64,000 nt of DNA. Source: Vitellaria paradoxa (lineage: Eukaryota > Streptophyta > Magnoliopsida > Ericales > Sapotaceae). The notes beneath the pieces were generated by a model. It was not told the DNA's origin and searched no databases. It worked only from the letters and a program-made list of their open reading frames with translations. The position numbers and the translations under genes were made by a program. Positions 39,570 to 51,500 of the stretch are shown here, one piece after another. Position 1 is the stretch's first letter, and each line of letters opens with the position of its first letter. The stretch spans positions 29,228,147 through 29,292,146 of the forward strand of contig CM034243.1 in NCBI GenBank assembly GCA_019916065.1, written 5' to 3'.

Positions 39570-42500
39570 GTCAGTACACTTTCCTAATTTTCTCGATTCC
39601 TCTCCGCATTATCTCTACTTGTCATATTTTCGTCCCTTATTATTATTGTAATTCTTAAATTTTTGGGTTTGATTTCAATGAGTTTTATGCTATCTATCCA
39701 AATGTGAGCGGGGGTCATGTAAGAGAGAGAGTGTGATACAAATTGTTGGAACCATTTTTAAAAACTTAGCTTGGATTACTCTTCTGTTTTTTCTTTTTAT
39801 TTTATATGTTAAAAATTTCAAAACGAGGCAACAGTAAATGTTCTATTTTCTTTAATTCAAAATTTTTCTTATTTTTTTTATTAAAAACTCTTAAAATAAT
39901 TTTTTATTATTTTTTTTATTTCTTATATAAACTTATTTTTAATTTTTAAAAATAAATTTTAAAAAAACACGTAACTAAATAAATTTTGAACTGTTTTCTT
40001 TATCTTCAAAAATATAAAGGGTCCGTTTGGCTTGTAAAAATTTGCTGAAAATCTTCAAAAATCTCTATAAATCTCTGTTAATTTTATATCACATCAATTT
40101 TTTTCTCTTACTGCACGCATTACGAACTCCTCCTAAACAACAATTTATCTCAATTTATCTCATTTTTTCTTACTCCAAACAAACCTAAAATAAAAAAAGA
40201 GTTTAAAACAGTTAAATGAACTCAAAATAGAAACAAAAATAGAAAATAAAAAATAAAAAAAACAAATCAAATGATCCCTTAATCTTTTAATATTAATTGG
40301 TTGTCTAATGATGTTGATGTATTTATTTTGGCATGTGAAGTAACTTTTTACATGTCATGATGGTTGAGAATTTGCAATGCTGCAATATTGGAGGTTCATT
40401 TCCTTTCTCTCGCATGTAATCTTTAAGATGAGCTCAAACTGACAAGCTGTTATCCAGTTCTCTTGGTGTGACTGCAAACTCAGTCACTCAGCTGATCTAC
40501 CAAAAATTTCTGCATATTTAACTAATACATCTCCTTTTCTAATTGTTATTTCGATGTTTATATATATATATAAATATATATGTTACAGATGATCCTAGAA
40601 AGATAGAGCACTTACGTTCGCTTGATGGAGCCAAGGAAAGGCTTCAACTGTTTGAAGCGAACTTAATGGATGAAGGATCTTTTGATCCTGTGGTTGGTGG
40701 TTGTGAAGGTGTCTTCCACGTTGCATCCCCTGCTATCTTATCAGTCAGCAACCCGCAGGTTCATTATGATTCTTATTTCTTACGCTGCCTTTTTGCAGTT
40801 TTGGAGGGGATGCATATGGGTGTGATCCTGTTAATTAGTTATTATTTCTCCATACCATTTTAATGAATGTCACATCACATTATAGGAACTGTACACGTTT
40901 TAATTTGGATAATCTTTCTACTCTTTACGTTTGCTCATCTGACTTGGGTACAACTTGACAGTCATTAGTGTTTGATTAATTTATGTAATAAGATGAATTG
41001 AAGATCTACCCCCCCCCCCCAAAAAAAAAAAGAAGAAACTGAAAGGTATCTTATTGAAGATCTACCCCCCCCCCCACAAAAAAAAGAAGAAACTGAAATG
41101 TAGTTCCTTATAAAAGATGGTTGATGCTCCCATTTTCTTGTTTGGATGAGCAGCACCTTTTCACCACGGGATACCCCTTTTGATGAAATTATCGGAAGTG
41201 AGCGTTCTATGCTGAAATAAGCACCAAACAATAAATGTCACTTTTGGAGGAGCTCCTGAACGCCATAGATTTGCCATGGGCCTCCCCCTTCTAAAGCCTG
41301 ATAGGAAGAGCTGACTCTGACTATAAACTTATTACTATGGCTAGAAATTTTCACTTCAATCTGTCCTCCTTGTCTCCTACCGTAGCTGAGTACAGGCAAG
41401 TGATAAACGCACCAAAACTTTCCATCTCCCAGTCATGAAGATTTCTTTTAAACACCACGTCCCAAGCCATCAAACCATGTTGGTATTGAAGAAAGTTTGT
41501 TACCGGACCTCCTCTATTTTGACTATCTCATAAATATTCGGAAGAAAGCCTATTCCCACCCACTCACCGATTATGGTAGAAACTTATTTTAGACTCGTTG
41601 CCTAGCTGAAATTAGACTACCCACTCAGATACTCTTCCACAGACTTGTGATGTGCGTCCCCCTATTCTCCTTGGAAGTCCACTTGCCCTACTCTGCCTCG
41701 TATTTGGTAGCTATTAGCCTCCTCCATAAATGTTGTCTCTCATTGGTGAACTTCCATAACCATTTTCCCAAAAGTGCTTCATTAGCCACTGCGAGCTTCC
41801 TTATTCCAAGACCGACCATCTGGACTGGTTTGTGAATCACTTTCCAATCAACCAAGTGAAATTTATGCTTCACCTTGAGCCCATCCTGCAAGAACTTTAT
41901 CTAAATGCTTTCTAGCTTCCTTGCTACTAACTTGGGTGTCCTGAACAGAAACATGAAATAGATAGGTAAATTGGAAAAGACACTTTTAATCAACGCGACC
42001 TTACCCCCCTTGGACAGATAGGCTCTTTTTCACCCTGGGAGCCTCCCTTGAAATTTATCCACTATGCTATCCCATACCCTGATTGCCTTAAAAGTAGCTC
42101 CTAATAGAAGGCTCAAGTTTGTGGATGGTAATGAACTTGCTCTACAACCCATAATAGCGGCCAATCTACTCACCTCCTACATTGCACCTATCGAAATTAG
42201 TTCTGACTTTCCAAGATTAACTTTCAAGCCTGATACAATTTCAAAGCAGGGGAGAATATATCTCAAGTGACTCAATAGCATTGCTTTAGCATCGCAGATG
42301 ATGATACAGTCATCCGCAAACAACAAGTGTGAAATCTTCAAACTAGAATCAACTGTAGTCTCCATATTGAAGCCTACCAATAAACTTTCCTCCTCTGCAC
42401 TATGGCATATTCTAAGCATTTGAAAGAAAAATAAAAACATAGGATTGTGGAGATGACATGACAATTTTCAAAAGGCAGGGACACGACATGGTAACAGATA

Positions 42501-45500
42501 AATGTATTTATATATTTACATACATACAACTTAACAATAATTTATTTTATTCGTTGGTGTATCTTTACATACATGAAAATAATAATTTATTTCTTTTGTT
42601 ACAAATATATTTTTATTTATATCAAAATAATGAGAACTATTTTTTCACATTCTCATATATTGATGATATATTTATTTAAAAAGCTCTATTCACAACTAAA
42701 TTATAAATCCAGGCTTTAGAGTTATCGAAATTAGAACCTTAAAAATAAGATATTAATATGTATTTATCTGAATTATTTATCTGGTATCAGCTCTTTCAAT
42801 CATTTTCTCAAACTTCTGATGTATTTTATGTGTGCCTAAAAATATTAAAAAAATAATAATATGGGTATATGTTTGACATATGATGTTCAATGAGTGTTAT
42901 TATGTGACACTATCACAACCTTTTTTCAGAAGTACTTGTGTTTAAATGTCTAATATGAGTACTCGTAGTTTGATTTAAGGCTGCTTATCTCTGTTCCATG
43001 CTTCAGGAAGAATTGCTCGACCCTGCAGTGAAGGGAACACTTAATGTTCTTAGGTCATGTGCGAAAGTTCCATCCATTAAAAGGGTGGTTATAACGTCTT
43101 CGATAGTTGCAATTATGATGAACAAGAGGCCTTTAAACTCTGATGTGGTGATGGATGAGACTTGGTTTTCAGATCCTACATATTGTGAGGAAATAAAGGT
43201 ATGTCTATGTTCTGTATTTTGTACTAGTCCCTATTACAAGTTTTTCTTTTATTAATTTATTATTTTTTCATTTTAGTTGTCAATATGAAATATAATATGT
43301 ACATGTTTATTTTGAAGTGTTATATTAAAATATTAATCTAATTACTTACTGGAAACAGGAAAGCATACTCGTTGCATTGTTGTTTTAATTTCCATATTTA
43401 TTGGAGCCTATCTTAATTCTATGTGGAATAAAAAAAAATATTTAATTTGATTATTTATTTTTGTATTTCTGAGTAAGGACATCTTCTATTGCTAAGTCAA
43501 AAATATTACTTGCTTGCAAGATTTTAATATGAAGGTTTTATTGCAATCTCTAATGTTGTGTTGAGAGAAAATAAAAGTAAAGGGAATAGATAGGAAAAGG
43601 AAATTTATTTTCGAATATTTTTTCATTGGGTTAGAAAAATAAGAAGTTGAATAGATATGTGTTAAAAAATCCCCTTTTTTTTTGTTTAATTACCTATAAA
43701 AATAATTTTGTATAAGTTGTTTCATTTACCTTACATTATTCTTTTCCTTGAGAAACCTTAGATCCAAACATAGAATAAAACATCTCCAAACTTGACCATT
43801 CTTGATAGTTATATTCTATGCCATTTATTTGTACATTTCTTCCAATACGGAGTGAGAATTGTGTTACCGTTTCATCACCATAATATTCGTCCCATATAAG
43901 AAATTATGTTTCCCATGACTATAGTTAAGAAATTAGATATCAATGGTCTGATTAAACACCTAATTGGGTAGTCTACGTTTGTATTTATACCAAATATACA
44001 AATCTGTATAGACTAAATTACCCCCTTGCTAAATGCGTAAACACATTGACGTACATTAACATACATAAATACATTAACATAGATTAACACTCTCCCTCAA
44101 GCTGTACCATATATATTATATGTTCCAAGCTTGGTACAAACAAATCTCACTCTAGATCCTCCCAAAGCTTTGGTAAATAAATCAGCAAGCTGGTCTTCAA
44201 ACTTCACATAACCAGTTTTAATCACATTCTGTAAAATCTTTCCTCTAACAAAATGACAATCAACTATAGTGTGTTTGGTTCTCTCATGAAATATTGGATT
44301 AGAAACAATATACACAACAGTTTGATTATTACACAGTAATTTCACGAGTTGTGAATAATGAACTCCTAACTCCTCCAACATGTGTTGTATCCAAATCAGC
44401 TCACAAGATGTATGCTTCATGGCTTTATACTCTGATTCAACACTTGGTCGAGTTACTACTATCTGCTTCTTACTTTTCCAAGACACCTGGTTTCAACAAA
44501 GATAAATACGCAATTATGGACCTTTTATCTGATGGTGACCTAGCCCCGTTTACATCAGTATGTCTTTGAACTAAAGTGTGTCCATTGTCCTTTATAATAG
44601 GCCTCTATTAGATGCACCTTTTAGATATCTCAGAACTCAGATAATTACATCCTGATGACTATACGAGATAATTCTAAGAACTGACTGATCACACTCGTAG
44701 CAAAAGTTATATCTAGTCTAGTAACAATTAAGTAATTTAGCTTTATAACTATCCTGCGATACCGACCAGGATCATGTAACAATTCTCCCTTATCTGTATC
44801 TAGCTTAATATTTGGATCCATTGGAGCGTCCACAAGTTTAGAACCCGACATACTATTCTCAGATAACAAATCAAGAGCATACTTCATTTGAGAGACAGAA
44901 ATGCCCATTCCTGACGTAGCAATCTCAATCCCTAAGAAGTATTTCAAAAGACCCAAATCCTTGGTCTTAAATCTACTTTTTGGGAAACACTTCAGATCAA
45001 TAGCCAGTGCATCATAACATGTGATAACAATGTCATCTATATACACTAGTAGCTAAATTCTGCCATTAGATAATTGAAAGTCCCAAATCTCACACAATAG
45101 TATCCCAAATCAAAACATTCACAGTTGGAAACAATAATATAAACCAAAGAGACACAAGGATTCGTTGACTAGGGTAAAAAACCCCTTAGAACACTAAGGA
45201 GAAAACAACCCCGGATCCTTAAGCGGATCAGACTAAACCTTCTTCACTATAAAATCAGAGGTTACAAGGTACATAGACATGGATTACAAGTTTTCCCAAC
45301 CAACTACCCGTTGATCTACTTGCCTAAGAACCCATTCTAACTTTGTTTGCTAGACATCTCGTAATACAACTCAGCCTGTGAAGAAGAAGACCTTCAAAAA
45401 CTCGAAGAAGCTCACCTGATCTGATGCACATCCATAGATCTGAGCTAGTTGATGATGAATCTTTACCAAAGATAGTTGGTGATGTCAAGAATCAAGCAAG

Positions 45501-48500
45501 TTAAACATCCCATCATTCCCTTTTGGTTTCTTTCTCAAATAAGCTTAGTGAGTGTGACGTTCTGTCCAAAAGGGTTAGGGTTAAGAAGAAAAAGTTCTTT
45601 TTATATCAAAAGAGAGGGTTGATCTTTCTTTTAGTTACCATGCCTCTCATTAGGAACTCTAGTAGTTGGTCTCACCATGTTCATGGCGGTAGAATCAGGA
45701 AATCATTCCAAGTTGGTCATGTTACCATTGATATTGCTGAGGATTTTAAGTTCAATGGTGGCGTTCGACTAACGGAAAGAGGAAGAGGATATGTTAGAGA
45801 AATGGTGCTATACAAAGAAGAACTTAGATGGCTTCAAGAAATCTGTTGGAGATATCAACGAAAGGTTGGAAGAAAACTGCAGCTGGGCAGCATCAGAGGA
45901 GGAGCTAGAACTGTCCTCTGCTCTCTTGTTTCAGATGGTTTAGGAAGAATGCTGGAGCTTCGTCTCTTTGCCCCATTTGGAAGGAGGTTGGTTATGATCC
46001 CTGAGCTGTTGGATGGGAATGGTTGGGCTTTCTTTGCCAAGATGTTAGATCTTTTCCTCCCTAGGAACCCTCCAGTCACAATCAACGCCCTCTTCCATTC
46101 TGATAAACCTTTGGGCCAAAAAATTGGAGCTTCTTTGCAGACCTCACTGGCTGCAAGTTCTTATCTCCAGGCAGCTGCTATTCCTGCCTGGAATCCTCTC
46201 AGAATCCGTAGTTCTTTTAACAGGCATCAAGTTTCTGTCAACTTTGAGGATGCGGTTTTGAGTAGTCACAGGTTAAACAGATGTTTGGTTGGAAGCTTTG
46301 GAGTTTCAACCTCTGTTAAACCCAATTTCAAAAGGGTTCTATCTTGGGTGAATAATAAATGGTCCTTTCCTGGAGGTGTTGAAGTGAAGGAGCTGGAAGT
46401 TGATAGATACCTTTTCATCTTTCCCTCTAAAGCGATTGCTAATCAGGTCCTTATGAAAGATTACTTCATAGATGGGAATTTTCTGTTATTAGATGCCTGG
46501 CATAGTTGGATATGCTGCTCTAGAAGAGGCTGGAATCCAGATTCTGTTTGGATCAAGGTGATTGGTGTTCCAATCCATCTTTGGAGCTTAAATGTATTCC
46601 AATGTATTGGCAACTACTGTGGTGGTTTTCAAGACATAGAAGAAGGCTGGAATACCTCATCCAATTACAAATGGGTCAGAATTAAAGTTAAAGGAGATGG
46701 GAAACAAATTCCGGCGTCTGTTCCTTTGATTGTTGGTCAGTCCAAATACAATTGTCCAATTTGGGTGGAGAGGAAACCTTGGGTGGACTGGAATATTTCC
46801 TCCACCAGTGCAGTTTTCCGGCCACCAGAGGGGAACCAGGTGGTGGCGCGTGGACCTTCAACCAATGGAAGGCAGAAAGTCAGTGTTCCAATGAAGTTCA
46901 AGGATCAGAAGTCTAAAAGATCTTCCATTGCATACAGAAATTTCAAATGGATCCGGGTAGGTGAAACTTCCAAGGTATTAAAGAGAGTTAATCAACATTC
47001 ATTGAACCAAGGAAGCCACCTCTCTTTCAATAAATTTGAGGTGCTTGGAAATCTGGAGGGTCAGGAATCATTATCTAATAATATTAATGACCCTTTTCAT
47101 ATTATTAGTAAATCCCCCCAGTCTGCAGTATTTAATGCTATCAGTGGTGAAGCAGACCATCCTAGAGTTAATGACTCTGAATTTTCTGGTCAGCAGAGGA
47201 ATCTAGATAAACAGAAACTTAATTCCCACTCTAAGGATAGCAAGGCCCCAGTTTACGATTCTGTCCCTTCTGGACAGCTGAGGAATATGGAATTAACTTT
47301 CCCCATTGTTGCTACCAAGGACCCAATCAATGAGTTTCCTAGAGTTACTGCTTCTGATTTTCCTGTCACTCCATCTCCTGATGAGGTGTTTGATGAAGTC
47401 AGTGACAAATCTGTTAGAAAGGTTCTTATTTCAGGTCAGCCTCTCATTGACAGTGGAAGACTTTTTGGGAAGAAGTACAGCTCTAGGAAAAACTTCATTT
47501 CTGGTTCCAGCTTAGTTCCTGCAAACTCAATTAATTATACTGATAGATCTGGAGTCGAGTTCTCCCTACAATCTAATGGGACTGAGCTATGTTCAGTGGA
47601 TGAAACCAATTCTCCGGAATGTATCCCCCTTGCTACCTGCAGCCCAGAGGACTGGAATTCAGAACTGCTATTGCTAGGAAGCTGTGGAAACGATCAACAG
47701 CAAATTTCTTCTTGGGTCCTTAATAGAATGAAGTCTTTCAAGAAAATATTGGGGATCTCGAGTGATGATATAGAAGACAAACTTATGGATTTGTTGCAGT
47801 CTATTGAAGAGAAGAGAAGAAATCAGCACACTGGTGAAAGGAAAAAGCAAAAAGGAAGCTACAAAGGTGCCCGGGAGCTTAAGAATCTGCAATGGTCATT
47901 ATCCTATGAGAAGGGAGCTCAGCAGGATAATCTTATGGCTGCTTCTGGTGAGGGAAGAAGTAGGAAATCATTGTCTTTGTGATTTAAATGAAGCCTAAAA
48001 TCCTAAGTTGGAATGTTAGAGGCTGCTGTGGTTTGGAGAAAAGAATGCTAATCAAATCCTCTCTTAAGGTTTGGCATCCTGATATTGTTTGCCTGCAGGA
48101 AACAAAGCTTAGCACCATTGACATCTTCACTGTTAGATCTTTGTGGGGGAACAGTTGGGTGAAATGGGTTGCTCTTGACTCCTCTGGAGCTTCAGGTGGA
48201 ATTTTAATTATGTGGGATGATAGAAATCTGACTCTGCTAGAATCTGAAGTTGGCTCCTTCACTTTATCTTGCCTGTTTAAGCAGAAAGAGGATGAGGTCC
48301 TTTGGTCTTTCACCGGGGTTTATGGACCAATAGATAACAATCTAAAAGCTGACTTCTTGGAAGAAGCTGGTGCTGCTGTGTTCCGATGGAATGTGCCTTG
48401 GTGTATGGGAGGTGATTTTAATATGGTTAAAAACATGGAAGAAAAATGGAACTGTAAAGGGAGAACTAAATTCATGGATTTATTCTCTGATTTCATCAAT

Positions 48501-51500
48501 GACTTATGTTGTGTTGACTTGCCTTTGAATGGCCACAAATTCACTTGGAGTAATAGTACTAGTAAATCTAGAATTGATAGATTTCTAGTGTCAAATGAGT
48601 GGGAAGACTTATTCCCTGAAGTCTCCCAAAAAGCACTTTCCAGAATTCTTTCAGATCACTTTCCAATTATGTTGGATGGGGGAGGATTAACAGGAGGGCC
48701 CAAACCTTTCAGGTTTGAAAACATGTGGCTGCAGGTGACTGGTTTTAAGGACATGATTGCTGCATGGTGGCATAGTTATTCTGTGCATGGCTCGGCTAGT
48801 TACAGATTGCTGCAAAAACTATCTTTTCTTAAAGCTGATCTGAAAATATGGAATACTCAGGTGTTTGGGAGACTTGATTTTCAGAAATCACAGCTTGAAA
48901 AGGACATTCATCAGCTGGATTCTTTGGATGATATAGGTAAACTCACTGATTTGGATAGAAGCTGCAGAGAGAGTAAGCTTCAGGAGCTGAGGAATATTCT
49001 TAAAATGGAGGAGATTAGTTGGAGGCAAAAGTCTAGAGTTACTTGGCTCAAAGCAGGTGACAGAAACACAAAATTTTTCCATAAAATGGCCTCTGCGAAT
49101 AAGAGAAGGAATTGGATTGATAGAATGAGGATTAATGACTCCTTCACTGAAGATCCGAACATGATAAGACAAGGTATTTTACAATTCTACAAACATCTTT
49201 TCACAGAAGAGACTCATTGGAGACCTAAGGTAGATAATTTGGTTTTTTCCCAACTCAGCTCTTCTACTGCTGCTAGCTTGGAGAATCAGTTCACTGAGGA
49301 GGAAATTCATCAAGCTCTTATGGGTCTTAATGGGGAAAAAGCACCAGGACCAGATGGGTGGACCATTGCCTTCTTTCAAAGCTGCTGGAATATTTTCAAA
49401 GAGGAATTCTTACAAGTGTTTGCTGAATTTCACCAGAATGGCAGATTTGTAAGGAGTATGAACACTACTTTCATCACTCTTGTTCCTAAGAAACCTGGTG
49501 CAGTTGAAGTTAAGGACTTTAGGCCCATTAGCCTGATTGGGACTGTTTATAAAGTCCTCTCCAAAGTCCTTGCTAATAGACTTAAATCTGTCTTGGACCC
49601 ACTGATTTCAGCTTCACAGAATGCCTTCGTTAGCAGCAGACAGATTTTGGATGCTGTTTTGATTGCTAATGAGCTCTTGGATTCAAAGATTAAGAAGAAG
49701 GAAGCTGGTATTGTTTGCAAACTGGACTTAGAGAAAGCTTTTGACCATGTAAATTGGAATTTTCTGATTTATTTGTTAGATAAAATGGGTTTTGGCAACA
49801 AATGGTGTCGATGGATTCACTGGTGCATTTCAACTGTCAGATTTTCTATCTTGATCAATGGCTCCCCTGAAGGTTTTTTTTGCTTCTTCCCGAGGTTTGA
49901 GGCAAGGAGATCCCCTATCTCCTTTTCTTTTCATCCTTATTATGGAAGTCCTTAGCAAAATGCTTCAAAATGTTGAAAATGCTGGTTTTCTCAAAGGTTT
50001 TGTTATAGGTAATGCAAGCCCTCCTCTTAGCATTTCTCATCTATTATTTGCCGATGATTCTATCATTTTTTGTGGGGCTGACAAGCTACAATTAGGGCAT
50101 CTTCGCTGCACTTTATTAGGCTTCGAAGCGGTGACTGGTTTAAAGATTAACCTCCAAAAATCTGAGATTATGGCTGTAGGTGTTCTGGATAATTTGAGTG
50201 ACTTGGCAAATATTATGGGTTGCAAGGTTGGTTCCTTTCCTACTACCTACCTTGGATTGCCTTTGGGAGCTCCCTCCAAATCAAAACAAATCTGGAGTCC
50301 AGTTTTGGAGAGATGTAGGAGTAGGTTGGCTGGGTGGAAGCTCAAATATCTCTCGGCTGGAGCTAGGATTACACTTATTAAGAGTGTCCTTGCAAGTCTT
50401 CCTACTTATTTTCTCTCTTTATTCTCTGCCCCAATTTCTGTGATTAAGGAATTGGAAAGATTGCAAAGAGATTTTCTTTGGGGTAGAAATGAGGAGGTTC
50501 ACAAACATAGCCTTGTGAACTGGAAGGAAGTTTGCAAACCTTTGAAGACAGGTGGTGTTGGTCTTCGGAAATTGAAACTTAATAATGATGCCTTATTAGG
50601 TAAATGGCTTTGGAGATATACACAAGAGGATAACAGGCTTTGGAAAAAGATGATTGCAATCAAATATGGGGAAGACATTGGAGGGTGGTCCTCAGCTTCT
50701 GTGCATAGTCCTTATGGCACTGCTTTATGGCGTGGTATTAGAAGCTTATGGCAGACTTTCAGCAGTTGTATTACGTGGCAGGTTGGGAAAGGTGATCGTA
50801 TTTTCTTTTGGAAGCAGAATTGGTCGGGTTTTGGATGTCTCTCTGATATATTTCCTGAAATCTTTGCTATTGCGGTTAATAAAGATGCTAGAATCTCAGA
50901 TTACTGTAATGGGGCTGACTCCCAATCCAATTGGACTGTGAAGCTGCGCAGAAATGTCAATGACTGGGAGTTTGATATCTTGTTATCTCTATTGGAATTT
51001 TTACACACTGTCAAGTTGTCTAAGGTTAATGATGCTATCATTTGGAAGCTCTCTAAGAATAAGGAATTCTCGGTGAAATCCTTTTTCTCTTTCCTTCAAG
51101 GCGATAGTGGTAATGAGGTTTTTCCTTGGCTAAAAATTTGGAAAGCTTCTGTTCCTACGCGAGTTATTTTCTTCTTCTGGTGCACCATCAAAGGCAAGAT
51201 TTTGACACTTGACAATCTGCAACGTCGTGGTTATCTTTTGGCTAATCGATGCCCGCTTTGTCTAAGTCATGAGGAAACCATTGATCATCTTTTTCTTCAC
51301 TGCAAATGGTTGTCTGATCTTTGGAGTTTGATCTTTATTTGTTTTGGAGTCCATTTTTGCCTCCCGGGTGATTTTGGGAGTTTTCTGCTGTCTTGGTGGG
51401 GACAACATTTAAAAAAGGGTTCAAAGAAGATTTGGAACTTGGTTCCTTATTGCCTTTTTTGGATTATTTGGAAAGAGCGCAATAGGAGAATCTTTGAAGA

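Noticed and set aside
42458..42679. 73-codon open frame in gene B intron 2
   Set aside because: Tyr/Asn/Ile-rich translation of AT-rich intron DNA without motif.
45523..45639. Upstream extension of LINE ORF1
   Set aside because: It lies in the solo LTR and target duplication, outside the LINE; the ATG at 45640 is the first inside the element.
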